The translations under genes and the position numbers were made by a program. 64,000 nucleotides of DNA, from NCBI RefSeq assembly GCF_900019265.1, contig NZ_CYGX02000044.1, positions 17,905 to 81,904 on the forward strand. Direction: 5' to 3'. Below the pieces are notes generated by a model. It saw nothing but the letters and a program-made list of their open reading frames with translations. It was not told where the DNA came from and made no database searches. Positions 35,598-44,353 of the stretch are shown in pieces. Each line of letters begins with the position of its first letter. The first letter of the stretch is position 1. Source of the DNA: Paraburkholderia ribeironis (GTDB lineage: Bacteria > Pseudomonadota > Gammaproteobacteria > Burkholderiales > Burkholderiaceae).

Positions 35598-35897
35598 CTA
35601 CCCGAACTTGAACTGGATGCCATGGCCGCCGCGCGGATACTCCCATTCGAGGTTGTGGTGGTCCGTGCACAGAATGCGGCAACTGCCGCATTCCAGGCAG
35701 CCGTCGGTAATCAGCGTGACCGAGCCGTTGCTCTCGCTGCGATAACACGAGGCGGGACACACGAACGTGCAACTCTTGTCTGTACAGTCGTTGGTGCAGA
35801 CGTCAACGTTTTTTATGTGGACGTGCGGCCGCCCGACGTCCACGCGGTAGCGGTTTTGAAACAGCTTCTCCTCGATATTGACAGTGACCGTTTTCAT
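35598..35897 (-). CDS. fixX: FixX, ferredoxin-like subunit of the FixABCX complex
   Basis: 99 residues. Cluster motifs are seen in CPASCYR and CLECGSCRILC, with the upstream CTNDCTDKSCTFVC. It takes electrons from FixC (an ETF-quinone oxidoreductase-like protein) and passes them towards ferredoxin and nitrogenase. The start overlaps the fixC stop (ATGA). Last of fixABCX. Confidence 0.93.
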   Translation of the reverse strand: MKTVTVNIEEKLFQNRYRVDVGRPHVHIKNVDVCTNDCTDKSCTFVCPASCYRSESNGSVTLITDGCLECGSCRILCTDHHNLEWEYPRGGHGIQFKFG

Positions 35898-37207
35898 CGG
35901 AAGGCCCTCCAGAATTTGTATGCGTCGCCGACCAACCCTGTCAGCGAGCGACTTTCGCGGAAACTGGCCATGATCTCGTGTTTCTTGGTCTTCTTGTCGA
36001 CGCCATCAACAGTAATTATTGTGCGAGCCGCTTTAGCTACGAGATCAGGGTATGTTGTAAAGAACTGCGGATTGCGGTGCAGGACTTTTGGCATGTCGCG
36101 GTACTTGTGCAAATCCTTCATCACGAAGCTCTTGTCGAGCGCGGTCTTGTACGCCGACAGCGCGCTAGCGCGGTAGCCGTGGCAGCCGGCAGCTTTTGCG
36201 GCTATCGCGGTCTCGGCGGCGAGGCGTCCAGTCGTCATGGCGAGGTTGGAACCTTCGCGATGCGCGGCGTTGACGAAGCCGCCTGAGTCACCGACGATCA
36301 TCCAGCCATTGCCGTACACTTTAGGAATCGCATTGAAGCCCCCTTCGGGGATCAGGTGCGCGCAGTACTCCTTCATCTCGCCGCCCGCGATGAGTGGCGC
36401 GATCGACGGATGATGTTTCATTTTTTCGAGTAGCACGTACGGGCTCATGCGGTTCGAGTTCTTTTTGAAGTCGCTCAACATGCAGCCGACGCCAATGGTC
36501 AGCGACTCCTTGTTCGTGTAGAGGAACCCCGTACCTGCCATGCCTTCGGTGATGCGGCCGACCATTTCTATCACGACGCCTTCGTCATCGGCAACGTTAA
36601 AGCGCTGGCGAATTGTCTCCTCGGGCATGAAGAGAATCTCCTTCACAGCTAGCGCGACGTTGCCCGCCTTAATTTCGCCATGAAAGCGCGCCTTGCGTGC
36701 CAACGTTGAGTTGACGCCGTCCGCGAGAATCACGATGTTTGCATAGACCTCACCGTGTTCGCGGTCGCATTGCACGCCGACGACCTGGTCACCGTCCATA
36801 ATCAGATGATTCACCGTGGTCTCGCAGATCAGCAATGCACCGGCTTCGCGTACCTTCGATGAGAACCACTTGTCGAACTGCGCGCGGATGATCGTGTAGC
36901 GGTTATACGGCGGCTTGTTGTAGTCGTCGCTGCGCACGTGTGTGCCCACGAACGAAGTATCGTCGAGCATCCACATGCGCTGCTCGATGATGTGGCGCTC
37001 GAGTGGCGCGTGATCACGAAAGTCTGGGATGATCTGTTCCAGCGCGTTGGCGTAAAGGATCGCGCCTTGAACGTTCTTGCTTCCGGGATATTCGCCGCGC
37101 TCGATCTGAAGCACCTTTAGTCCGCCCTTGGCCATAACGTAGGCTGCGGCGTTGCCGGACGGTCCGGCGCCCACGACGATCGCATCGAATTGCGGTGGTT
37201 CTCTCAT
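35894..37207 (-). CDS. fixC: FixC, flavoprotein of the FixABCX electron-bifurcating complex
   Basis: 437 residues from the ATG at 37207, which overlaps the fixB stop. The FAD-binding start is FDAIVVGAGPSGNAAAYVMA, and the ETF-QO-like region includes GWMIVGDSGGFVNAAHREGS. In the membrane-associated complex it splits electrons from NADH between quinone and ferredoxin. A longer frame extends upstream into fixB but has no family support. Confidence 0.94.
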   Translation of the reverse strand: MREPPQFDAIVVGAGPSGNAAAYVMAKGGLKVLQIERGEYPGSKNVQGAILYANALEQIIPDFRDHAPLERHIIEQRMWMLDDTSFVGTHVRSDDYNKPPYNRYTIIRAQFDKWFSSKVREAGALLICETTVNHLIMDGDQVVGVQCDREHGEVYANIVILADGVNSTLARKARFHGEIKAGNVALAVKEILFMPEETIRQRFNVADDEGVVIEMVGRITEGMAGTGFLYTNKESLTIGVGCMLSDFKKNSNRMSPYVLLEKMKHHPSIAPLIAGGEMKEYCAHLIPEGGFNAIPKVYGNGWMIVGDSGGFVNAAHREGSNLAMTTGRLAAETAIAAKAAGCHGYRASALSAYKTALDKSFVMKDLHKYRDMPKVLHRNPQFFTTYPDLVAKAARTIITVDGVDKKTKKHEIMASFRESRSLTGLVGDAYKFWRAFR

Positions 37208-38331
37208 CTGACTCTCCTTACGTGTCCGATTTGCCGCGGTGCCGCGTGGTCTTTGAAGGCGTGCGTCAGCGCCGGCAGCAGTTGCAGCGCGTCCCCGACG
37301 ATGCCGTAGTGCGCGTAGTCGAAAATCGGTGCGTTCGGGTCGGTATTGATTGCGACAATTACGTCCGAGCTTTCCATGCCGACGCGATGCTGGATCGCGC
37401 CGGAGATGCCGGCTGCGATATAGAGTTTGGGCCGCACGGTTTTGCCAGTCTGTCCGACCTGCCGGTCGGCCTCGACCCACCCCGCCTGTACGCACGGGCG
37501 AGTTGCGCCAACTTCGCCACGGAGTACCCGCGCCAGATCGAACACGAGCTGAAAGTTTTCCGGGTTCTTTAGTCCCTTGCCGCCGCTCACAATCACGTCC
37601 GCGTAGGGAAGGTTGATCTGACTGCTTTTCGCATCGGCGATGAAGTCGAGCAACTTTGTCACAATGTCGGCCTCGATGAACCCGAGCGCCTCCTGCACGA
37701 TCTCGCCGCTGCGGCCTTTCTGGGCCTGCGGCATCGCCATGACCCGTGGGCGCACCGTCGCCATCTGCGGGCGATATGCGAGCGTCATGATCGTACAGAG
37801 CAGCGAGCCGCCGAAAGTCGGCCGCGTGGCCGCCAGCGCGCGCGAGGTCGGATCGATGCTCAATTCAGTGCAGTCTGCAGTGAGGCCGGTCAAGAGCGTT
37901 GTCGCCACGGAGCCGGCGAGATCCCGACCCATCGAGGTCGCACCGAGCAGCAGAATCTCAGGGCGATACTTGTTGACCAGATCGGTCAGCCCCTTCGTGA
38001 ACGGCTCGTTGCGATAGCCGAGCAACACTGGGTCGTGAATCACATACGCCTTGTCCGCGCCCAAACTGAACGCCTCAGTGGCAAATTGCTCAAGCGGCTC
38101 GTCCGTACCGCCGAGCGCCACCACAGCGACGTGACTGCCGAGTTTGTCGGCGAGCTTGCGAGCCTCACCGAGCAGCTCCCACGACACGCTATGCACGTGG
38201 CCGCGTTCGTGCTCAAGAAAGACCCAGAGACCCTGGTAGGCTTTCAGGTGTTCGGGCAGTGCAAGGCTACGGCCGCCGGCCGGTTTCGCCGGCGCGACCG
38301 GCTTTTTGTCTGAGGCAGCGAGCGAGTTCAT
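37204..38331 (-). CDS. fixB: FixB, electron-transfer flavoprotein alpha subunit
   Basis: 375 residues. The C-terminal ETF alpha FAD domain has the segment LYIAAGISGAIQHRVGMESS followed by VAINTDPNAPIFDYAHYG. An N-terminal extension rich in Lys, Pro and Ala precedes the core starting LWVFLEHERGHVHSVSWELL. Pairs with FixA. Start overlaps the fixA stop (ATGA) and its stop overlaps the fixC start, showing tight coupling. Confidence 0.95.
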   Translation of the reverse strand: MNSLAASDKKPVAPAKPAGGRSLALPEHLKAYQGLWVFLEHERGHVHSVSWELLGEARKLADKLGSHVAVVALGGTDEPLEQFATEAFSLGADKAYVIHDPVLLGYRNEPFTKGLTDLVNKYRPEILLLGATSMGRDLAGSVATTLLTGLTADCTELSIDPTSRALAATRPTFGGSLLCTIMTLAYRPQMATVRPRVMAMPQAQKGRSGEIVQEALGFIEADIVTKLLDFIADAKSSQINLPYADVIVSGGKGLKNPENFQLVFDLARVLRGEVGATRPCVQAGWVEADRQVGQTGKTVRPKLYIAAGISGAIQHRVGMESSDVIVAINTDPNAPIFDYAHYGIVGDALQLLPALTHAFKDHAAPRQIGHVRRVR

Positions 38332-39176
38332 GAGGCCCTCTTCATCATGAGGTCCGCCTCCAGTGTCGGATGGCGAGTGAATATCTTATGCACCAGTTTC
38401 AGCGCCGCGTCGCGCAGGCTAGACCCATCGAGTTCGAGCATCTCGGCATTTTCATCACGCGGCGTCGGGCCGAACACTTTGCTGACCACGGTATGTGAGC
38501 CTTTCAGCCCGATCTTGCTCACGTCCTCAATGCCGGCCTGCTCGCGGTTCCATTTGCGCACTGGGAAGCCGGCCGCGTGGATCATTGCGGGCATTGTTGC
38601 GAAGCGCAGTTGGTTCGTGTTCTCGAGCATCGTCACGAGGCATGGCAGTCCAGTCTTGAGCACTTGCACGCCGCCTTCGGCGCGGCGCTCGACGACGATC
38701 GTGCGCGCGGCGAGGTCGATTTCGACGATCCTCGATACGTAAGTGAGTAACTGGACGGCCATGCGCGTCGCGATGCCGGGGCCGACTTGGGCCGTGTCGC
38801 CGTCGATCGTCTGCTTGCCGGTGAAGATCATGTCCACCGCCTGTTCCTTCTCGATCTGTCGGATCGCGGTCGCGAGCGCATACGATGTCGCGAGCGTGTC
38901 GGCGCCAGCGAAGGCGCGATCGGTGACGAGCACGGCGTCGTCAGCGCCGTAGCTGATGCATTTGCGCAGCGCGTCCTCGGCCTGAGGCGGTCCCATGGAG
39001 AGTATCGTGACCGTGCCGCCGAAGCGGTCCTTTAGCCGCAACGCTTCCTCGAGCGAGAACAGGTCGTACGGGTTCACGATCGCCGGGACACCTTGGCGCA
39101 TGATGGTGTTGGTGACAGGGTGAACCCGGATCTGCGCGGAATCCGGGACTTGCTTGATGCAGACGACAATATGCAT
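38328..39176 (-). CDS. fixA: FixA, electron-transfer flavoprotein beta subunit
   Basis: 282 residues with the ETF beta start MHIVVCIKQVPDSAQIRVHP, then NPYDLFSLEEALRLKD and the segment IFTGKQTIDGDTAQVGPG. Binds NADH and hosts the bifurcating flavin together with FixB. It follows nifW by 14 bases, so fixABCX is driven from the promoter before nifV. Confidence 0.95.
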   Translation of the reverse strand: MHIVVCIKQVPDSAQIRVHPVTNTIMRQGVPAIVNPYDLFSLEEALRLKDRFGGTVTILSMGPPQAEDALRKCISYGADDAVLVTDRAFAGADTLATSYALATAIRQIEKEQAVDMIFTGKQTIDGDTAQVGPGIATRMAVQLLTYVSRIVEIDLAARTIVVERRAEGGVQVLKTGLPCLVTMLENTNQLRFATMPAMIHAAGFPVRKWNREQAGIEDVSKIGLKGSHTVVSKVFGPTPRDENAEMLELDGSSLRDAALKLVHKIFTRHPTLEADLMMKRAS

Positions 39177-39190
39177 TGAGGTACTCCAGG

Positions 39191-39529
39191 TCAGGCGCCG
39201 CCGCGTGCCGGCAGCGACGCGCGCAGGTTGTCAAGAGAGACTAGCCGCCGTCCGTCCGCTTCCTGAAAAACTTTGAATACCTTTTGCTCCGCGGGCGTGG
39301 ACACAACGAAGTCGTTGTAGGCCTTCTGCAGTAAGCCTCGATAGATGGCGAGCATGGCCGTCACGTTGTCACGCGGCAGTTCTTCCTGCTGCCTGGTGTA
39401 CTGGAAGAAGCGCTTCAGAATGTGCAGGCGGCTCACGTTCACCACCCTCTCGTCGAAGGAGATGTCAAAGAATCGCAGAAAATCCTCGGCCGACGACAGG
39501 TGACGCACTTGTTCGATGACTCCTTGCAT
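39191..39529 (-). CDS. nifW: NifW, nitrogenase-protective protein
   Basis: 112 residues from ATG 39529, with AGGAG 7 bases upstream; a longer frame begins at 39571. Family features are LSSAEDFLRFFDISFDERVV, VSRLHILKRFFQYT and AYNDFVVSTPAEQKVFKVF. NifW helps protect or assemble the MoFe protein under oxygen. It lies between nifV and fixA. Confidence 0.92.
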   Translation of the reverse strand: MQGVIEQVRHLSSAEDFLRFFDISFDERVVNVSRLHILKRFFQYTRQQEELPRDNVTAMLAIYRGLLQKAYNDFVVSTPAEQKVFKVFQEADGRRLVSLDNLRASLPARGGA

Positions 39530-39571
39530 GCCGTTGCTCCTATTGGACAAGTTTGGCCGCGATAACCACAC

Positions 39572-40708
39572 TCACGACACCTTCACTCGCGTGACGCGGG
39601 CTTCGTTCAGGAAGCGGCGCAAATCGCTTGCATTAGGTGCCTGCTTGTACCGCGTGGCGAAAGAGCGGATGCGTGCAAGCAGCAGCGGGACGAGCCGCTG
39701 CGACACTCTCACGCCCAAAGCGTCGTAGGCCTCACGCACACTTTGAGATCCAGAATGTTTCCCGAGTATCGTCGACCGTTGCCGGCCGAGCTCTGCTGGA
39801 TCGAATCCCTCGTAGGTCGCGGGGTGCTTCGCGACACCGTCGGTGTGAATACCCGACTCGTGAGTAAAGACCCCCCTTCCGACGATGCTCTTGTTGAAGG
39901 AAACTGTGCGGCCTGATGCTTGTTCGACCAGCGACGAAATGTCGAACAGCGCTCCGGTGTCGACGCCAGTGTCTCGTCGCATCAGGTGCCGCGCGCCCAT
40001 CACGACTTCTTCCAATGCTGCATTGCCGGCCCGCTCACCCAAGCCGTTGACGGTGGTGCTCGCATGGGTCGCGCCGGCCCTAAGGGCGGCCAGTGTGTTG
40101 GCTGTGGCGAGCCCGAAGTCGTCGTGCGCATGGATTTCGATCTCCAGGTCGACGGCACCGCGCAGCGCTGCAATGGTGTGGAAGGTCTTAAAAGGGTCCA
40201 GGATGCCGACAGTGTCGGCAAAGCGCACGCGCTGGGCCCCGTGCTGCTGCGCGCATCGAGCCACTTCTATGAGGAACGAGGGGTCCGCGCGCGAGGCGTC
40301 TTCCATGCCGAGGGAAATCTTGGAGTGACTTTTCGCTGCCTCGTCAACGATGCGTGCGATCTGCGCCAGTACCCAACTGCGCGACTGCCGCAGCTTGTGC
40401 TGCAAATGAATATCCGAAACCGGAACCGAAAGATGAATGATATCGGCATTGCAACGCAATGCCGCGGTGAGATCGTCGTCGGTGAGGCGCCCCCAAACCA
40501 TCAGCCGGGCGTCGAGGTTCAGGTCGACAATTGCAGCGATCGACGCCATTTCGTCTTCGCCCATGGCAGGAATTCCGATTTCGAGTTCGGCCACGCCGGC
40601 TTGCGACAGTGCGGTGGCGATTGCGCATTTTTCCTCGGTCCGAAACGCGACGCCGGCGGTCTGCTCGCCGTCGCGAAGTGTCGTGTCATTGATGATCGGA
40701 TTGAGCAT
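39572..40708 (-). CDS. nifV: NifV, homocitrate synthase
   Basis: 378 residues from the ATG at 40708, which gives the family start MLNPIINDTTLRDGEQTAGV and lies just below a sigma-54 promoter. HMGL-type active site residues are visible in DTTLRDGEQ, EIHAHDDFGLATANTLAAL and TTVNGLGERAGNAALEEV. It condenses acetyl-CoA with 2-oxoglutarate to homocitrate, the organic ligand of FeMo-co. Many nodulating bacteria lack nifV and depend on the plant for homocitrate, so its presence suggests capacity for nitrogen fixation outside the nodule. Confidence 0.94.
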   Translation of the reverse strand: MLNPIINDTTLRDGEQTAGVAFRTEEKCAIATALSQAGVAELEIGIPAMGEDEMASIAAIVDLNLDARLMVWGRLTDDDLTAALRCNADIIHLSVPVSDIHLQHKLRQSRSWVLAQIARIVDEAAKSHSKISLGMEDASRADPSFLIEVARCAQQHGAQRVRFADTVGILDPFKTFHTIAALRGAVDLEIEIHAHDDFGLATANTLAALRAGATHASTTVNGLGERAGNAALEEVVMGARHLMRRDTGVDTGALFDISSLVEQASGRTVSFNKSIVGRGVFTHESGIHTDGVAKHPATYEGFDPAELGRQRSTILGKHSGSQSVREAYDALGVRVSQRLVPLLLARIRSFATRYKQAPNASDLRRFLNEARVTRVKVS

Positions 40709-40738
40709 GTCAGGTCTCTTGAGTTGTCGCCGATGGCG

Positions 40739-40754
40739 TGCAAGTGTTGTGCCA
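40739..40754 (-). promoter_or_regulatory. Sigma-54 promoter of nifV-nifW-fixABCX
   Basis: Read on the minus strand, TGGCACAACACTTGCA differs from TGGCACG-N4-TTGCA at one base, with GG and GC 10 bases apart. The transcript would begin about 20 bases before the nifV start. The NifA site at 40851-40866 lies about 100 bases upstream. Confidence 0.9.
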
Positions 40755-40850
40755 AGCGAGCATCTACAGTCGGAGCACGATTTTGCGGGGATGTTGACAG
40801 GCACTATGTCGGGTTATGACAGTGCATGGCCCGATTGTTTGTGTCGCGAA

Positions 40851-40866
40851 TGTCCCGTTCCGGACA
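40851..40866. promoter_or_regulatory. NifA upstream activator site (nifV side)
   Basis: TGTCCCGTTCCGGACA is a perfect TGT-N10-ACA with extended symmetry (TGTCC/GGACA). It is about 100 bases upstream of the nifV -24 element and about 250 bases from the nifB one. A weaker TGT-N9-ACA lies close by at 40807-40821. Confidence 0.85.
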
Positions 40867-41003
40867 GTGCCGCCGGGCCTGAGGCGGCCCGATCGGTTGT
40901 ATCCGAGAGCGGACAGTATGTTCGCACCCGTTCTCTCGCTGCATATTCAGAATAATTAGTTAAACAAAATAATTTGTTGCTGCAACACGGGTCGCATGCT
41001 CTT

Positions 41004-41019
41004 TGTCGTAACAGCGACA
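41004..41019. promoter_or_regulatory. NifA upstream activator site (nifB side)
   Basis: TGTCGTAACAGCGACA is a perfect TGT-N10-ACA with extended symmetry (TGTCG/CGACA), about 95 bases upstream of the nifB -24 element. That is the usual distance for NifA acting by DNA looping. Confidence 0.88.
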
Positions 41020-41113
41020 GAATAGGGCGTGGTTGTCGGGTTTGGGTGCCGACGCACGACAACAAGACTTATTGGAGCTCGCCGGACTCGCGTATTAACG
41101 GAGCTCGACCGAG

Positions 41114-41129
41114 TGGCATGGATCTCGCT
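41114..41129 (+). promoter_or_regulatory. Sigma-54 promoter of the nifB operon
   Basis: TGGCATGGATCTCGCT retains GG and GC with 10 bases between and most of the -24 box; the -12 box is TCGC where TTGC is consensus. It ends about 40 bases before the nifB ATG at 41172. With the nifV promoter it forms a divergent pair in a 463-base intergenic region. Confidence 0.8.
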
Positions 41130-41171
41130 ATTACCTACCATGCAACCACTGCAGGTTGCGGGGAGATATTC

Positions 41172-42773
41172 ATGCAAGATTGCGCGAATGCCAGCATGCT
41201 GCCCTCGACTGCCCGTATCGGCGTCAGGCAGGCACTGCCCTTAGTGCCGACCGTAGACGCACTCGTTCGGGGTGGCGGTTGTGGTTCATACGGCGGCACA
41301 GGCAAGTCGAACTGCGATTCGTCCGACCCACCCGCGAGTATGTCGGCAGAAGTATGGGAAAAGATCAGGAATCACCCATGTTATTCGGAAGAGGCGCATC
41401 GCCATTATGCGCGCATGCATGTGGCGGTGGCACCGGCCTGCAACATCCAATGCAACTACTGCAACCGCAAATATGACTGTTCGAACGAGTCGCGGCCTGG
41501 TGTCGTGTCGGAGAAGTTGACGCCGGAGCAGGCCGTGAAAAAGGTGATGGCCGTCGCGGCCCTGATTCCGCAGTTGACCGTGCTCGGCATCGCGGGTCCG
41601 GGGGACTCGCTCGCCAATCCGAAGAAAACTTTCGACACGTTTCGCATGCTTCGTGAGCGCGCTCCGGACATCAAGCTATGCCTGTCAACGAATGGCCTCG
41701 CGTTGCCAGACTTTGTCGACGAGATCTGCAAAAACAACATTGACCACGTGACGATCACCATCAACATGGTCGATCCCGTTGTCGGCGAAAAGATATATCC
41801 GTGGATTTTCTGGGACCACAGACGAGTCACGGGCAAGGAGGCCGCGCGTATCCTTCACGAGCGGCAAATGCGAGGGCTGGAGATGCTGACCGCACGTGGC
41901 GTACTGACGAAGATCAACTCGGTGTTGATCCCGGGCATCAACGAGGAACACCTGATCGAGGTAAATCGCGAGGTAAAGAAGCGCGGCGCGTTCCTGCATA
42001 ACATCATGCCGCTGATCTCAGACCCTGAGCATGGCACGTATTTCGGCCTGCACGGCCAGCGCGGCCCCACTGCCCGCGAGCTGAAGGCGGTGCAGGACGC
42101 TTGCATCGGTGGTGTGAACTTGATGCGCCATTGCCGGCAGTGCCGCGCGGATGCCGTAGGCCTTCTCGGCGAGGACCGCCATAAGGAGTTCACGCTCGAC
42201 AGGATTGACCACATGGAAGTCGAATATGACCTCGACTACCGCCTGGAATATCAGCACCGCGTGGAAGCTCAACGCAATGCGCAGCGCGAGGCGATACAAG
42301 AGGCACTAGCCTTCGTGCAGGGGAGCGAAGTGCCGGGCGACCTGAAGGTCCTGATCGCCGTTGCGACGAAGGGAGACGGGCGCGTGAACGCGCATTTCGG
42401 GCATGTCTCCGAGTTCCAGATTTTCGAGGTCAGCGCTACCGGAGTGTTCTTTGTCGGCCACCGCCGCGTGGAGTCTTATTGCCAGGGCGGCTATGGCGAC
42501 GAAGAGGGCCTACCGCCGCTCATACGCGCGATCAACGATTGCCATGCCGTGCTGGTCGCAAAGATTGGCTTGTGTCCGCGCAAGGAGCTATCGCACGCGG
42601 GCATCGAGCCGGTAGACCAGTACGCCCACGAAACCATCGAAAAGGCCGCGCTTGCATGGTTCACCGACCATTGCAGCCGTCTCGCCAGGGGCGAGATCGT
42701 GCACGAGGAACGCGGCGACGCCGCAACCCGGCAGAACACGTTACCGACTTCGATGGCAGATGGCGCTGTTTGA
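41172..42773 (+). CDS. nifB: NifB, radical SAM FeMo-cofactor core synthase
   Basis: 533 residues from ATG 41172 (GGGAG just upstream and below the sigma-54 promoter; the frame is open to 40974 but that would start above the promoter). The radical SAM cluster motif is CNIQCNYCNRKYDC. Further conserved cysteines occur in LMRHCRQCRADAVGLLGED. A C-terminal NifX-like domain is fused from about residue 430 (LKVLIAVATKGDGRVNAHFG), giving the two-domain form. NifB makes the 8Fe-9S-C NifB-co. First of an operon of seven genes. Confidence 0.96.
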   Translation: MQDCANASMLPSTARIGVRQALPLVPTVDALVRGGGCGSYGGTGKSNCDSSDPPASMSAEVWEKIRNHPCYSEEAHRHYARMHVAVAPACNIQCNYCNRKYDCSNESRPGVVSEKLTPEQAVKKVMAVAALIPQLTVLGIAGPGDSLANPKKTFDTFRMLRERAPDIKLCLSTNGLALPDFVDEICKNNIDHVTITINMVDPVVGEKIYPWIFWDHRRVTGKEAARILHERQMRGLEMLTARGVLTKINSVLIPGINEEHLIEVNREVKKRGAFLHNIMPLISDPEHGTYFGLHGQRGPTARELKAVQDACIGGVNLMRHCRQCRADAVGLLGEDRHKEFTLDRIDHMEVEYDLDYRLEYQHRVEAQRNAQREAIQEALAFVQGSEVPGDLKVLIAVATKGDGRVNAHFGHVSEFQIFEVSATGVFFVGHRRVESYCQGGYGDEEGLPPLIRAINDCHAVLVAKIGLCPRKELSHAGIEPVDQYAHETIEKAALAWFTDHCSRLARGEIVHEERGDAATRQNTLPTSMADGAV

Positions 42774-42841
42774 GCGTCAGGCAGGACAGTCATACCTGCC
42801 GCGCGCGGGTTATACAGACCATCATCGCAAGGAGTGCCCTT

Positions 42842-43036
42842 ATGGCCTTGAAGATCATTGCCTCGACCTGCACTGGCTGCTCGGCCTGCGAGCCGCAGTG
42901 CCCAAATGTTGCCATCGGCGAGAAAGGTGGCGTCTTCGCAATCGATCCGAAGAAATGTACGGTGTGCGAAGGACAGTTCGATAGTCCGCAGTGCGTAGCG
43001 GTGTGCCCCGTGGACGGGTGCATCGTGCCGGCCTGA
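42842..43036 (+). CDS. fdxN: FdxN-type 2[4Fe-4S] ferredoxin
   Basis: 64 residues starting MALKIIASTCTGCSACEPQC. The first cluster motif is C-x2-C-x2-C-x3-C; the second has the enlarged spacing CTVCEGQFDSPQCVAVCPVD typical of ferredoxins next to nifB. It probably feeds electrons to NifB or nitrogenase reductase. It is followed by an IscA-like gene after about 65 bases. Confidence 0.92.
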   Translation: MALKIIASTCTGCSACEPQCPNVAIGEKGGVFAIDPKKCTVCEGQFDSPQCVAVCPVDGCIVPA

Positions 43037-43102
43037 CACCGCTGCCGCGCGCATCGCACTACCGGCATTCTAACGATTGCTCAATTTGACGAGATCGACA
43101 TC

Positions 43103-43507
43103 ATGTTGCCCAACTTTACCGTTACACCTGCCGCCGAAAAGTTCATGCGCCGTATCGTGCGCTTTTCCGGTTTGCCATCTGGTGCGGGCTTTCGTCTGCT
43201 TGTGAACTCCGGCGGTTGCTCTGGATATGAAACCGAATTCAGCGCCGTAGCCGAGGCGCAGCCAGGCGACGAGGCGATGGAGGTCAATGGCCTGCGTCTT
43301 TTCCTGCCGGCAGAAAGCCGCGTTTTGCTGGATCGCGTGACGATCGACTTCGTCGATACGCCGGATCGGTCGGGTTTTGCGTTCATGAAGGCCGATCAGG
43401 GGTCGGGCGTCGCCGCCAGCGCGGGCGCGAGCGAGCTCACTGTCGCGCGGGTGGACGTGGGTGCGATTGGACGCGGTCGTCCCCTGTTGCCACGGCAAGT
43501 ATCGTGA
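43103..43507 (+). CDS. IscA/HesB-like protein lacking C-terminal cysteines
   Basis: 134 residues of the A-type carrier fold (FTVTPAAEKFMRRIVRFSG, then GFRLLVNSGGCSGYETEFS). The first conserved cysteine, in GGCSGYE, is present. The C-terminal Cys-Gly-Cys that completes the Fe-S site in IscA is missing: after IDFVDTPDRSGFAFMKADQ the protein ends in an Ala/Gly/Ser-rich tail. It therefore cannot bind a cluster in the standard way. It lies between fdxN and nifZ, a usual place for a nif-linked IscA protein, so a role in NifB or nitrogenase cluster assembly is likely. Confidence 0.8.
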   Translation: MLPNFTVTPAAEKFMRRIVRFSGLPSGAGFRLLVNSGGCSGYETEFSAVAEAQPGDEAMEVNGLRLFLPAESRVLLDRVTIDFVDTPDRSGFAFMKADQGSGVAASAGASELTVARVDVGAIGRGRPLLPRQVS

Positions 43508-43540
43508 AGTACGCAGTTCGGCCTTTCACGGAAGCAGATC

Positions 43541-44224
43541 ATGGGTGACGTGGACAACGACGATGCCATCGAGATCACATTTGCGCCGCGCTTCAGGATC
43601 GGCGAACGCGTCATTTCTCGCTCCTCGATCCGCAACGACGGTACGTACACCGGCAAGGACATGGGCGAGCTGCTTGTAAGCAAAGGCGACGTGGGCTACG
43701 TCACCGGAATCGACACGTTCCTGCAGCGGTTCTACATCTATGCGGTTCACTTTGTTGAAAGCGATCACCGCGTCGGCATGCGCGCGAAGGAACTATGCAC
43801 GCTCGACCACCTTCCCGAAGACGTGATCGCGTATCTGGGCGAGCGCGCCGGCGATCTTCGCTGGATCGGTCTAGGTAACGCCCACAGCGAAGGTGGCGCG
43901 GGGACAGCAACCTCGGGCGCGCGCAACACATCGAGGATGCATTGGATGATCTCTGATTCGCTAGAGCCAGTCTATCCGTGGGGAATGCGCGTGGTGGCAC
44001 TGCACGACCTTTGCAACGACGGCGGTTATCCCGGCCTGGGCCAACGTGAGTGTCTTGTGAGGGCCGGCGCGCTCGGCGAGATCGTCAATGTGGGGCATGT
44101 GGTCAAGACTGGCGAACCGGTGTACCTCGTCGAGTTTGATGGGCGGGCGGTCGGCTGCATGGAGGACGAAATTGCTCCTGCCGCGCTCGGACCATTGCGC
44201 GAGAAAGACGAGTTCGGCCTATGA
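43541..44224 (+). CDS. nifZ: NifZ with two NifZ domains
   Basis: 227 residues. Two copies of the NifZ fold are visible: residues about 14-85 (FRIGERVISRSSIRNDGTY, then GELLVSKGDVGYVTGIDTF) and about 145-215 (YPWGMRVVALHDLCNDGGYP, then GALGEIVNVGHVV and PVYLVEFDGRAVGC). Azotobacter NifZ is shorter. NifZ helps form the second P-cluster of the MoFe protein. Between nifT and the IscA-like gene in the nifB operon. Confidence 0.9.
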   Translation: MGDVDNDDAIEITFAPRFRIGERVISRSSIRNDGTYTGKDMGELLVSKGDVGYVTGIDTFLQRFYIYAVHFVESDHRVGMRAKELCTLDHLPEDVIAYLGERAGDLRWIGLGNAHSEGGAGTATSGARNTSRMHWMISDSLEPVYPWGMRVVALHDLCNDGGYPGLGQRECLVRAGALGEIVNVGHVVKTGEPVYLVEFDGRAVGCMEDEIAPAALGPLREKDEFGL

Positions 44225-44353
44225 GAGTTCACATGTTCGTCGCTGGACGTTCGTCACCTGCGGCCAGCGTTGCCAAGTTTGCTTGCGCCGCTAGTTCAAA
44301 GCGATACGCGTTCGTACGGCGCGAATTTTCCAACCAACCCAGGAGGTCTCAAC

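Noticed and set aside
39920..40819. 299-codon plus-strand frame opposite nifV
   Set aside because: It lies wholly antisense to an intact nifV and its divergent promoter; composition is that of a shadow frame.
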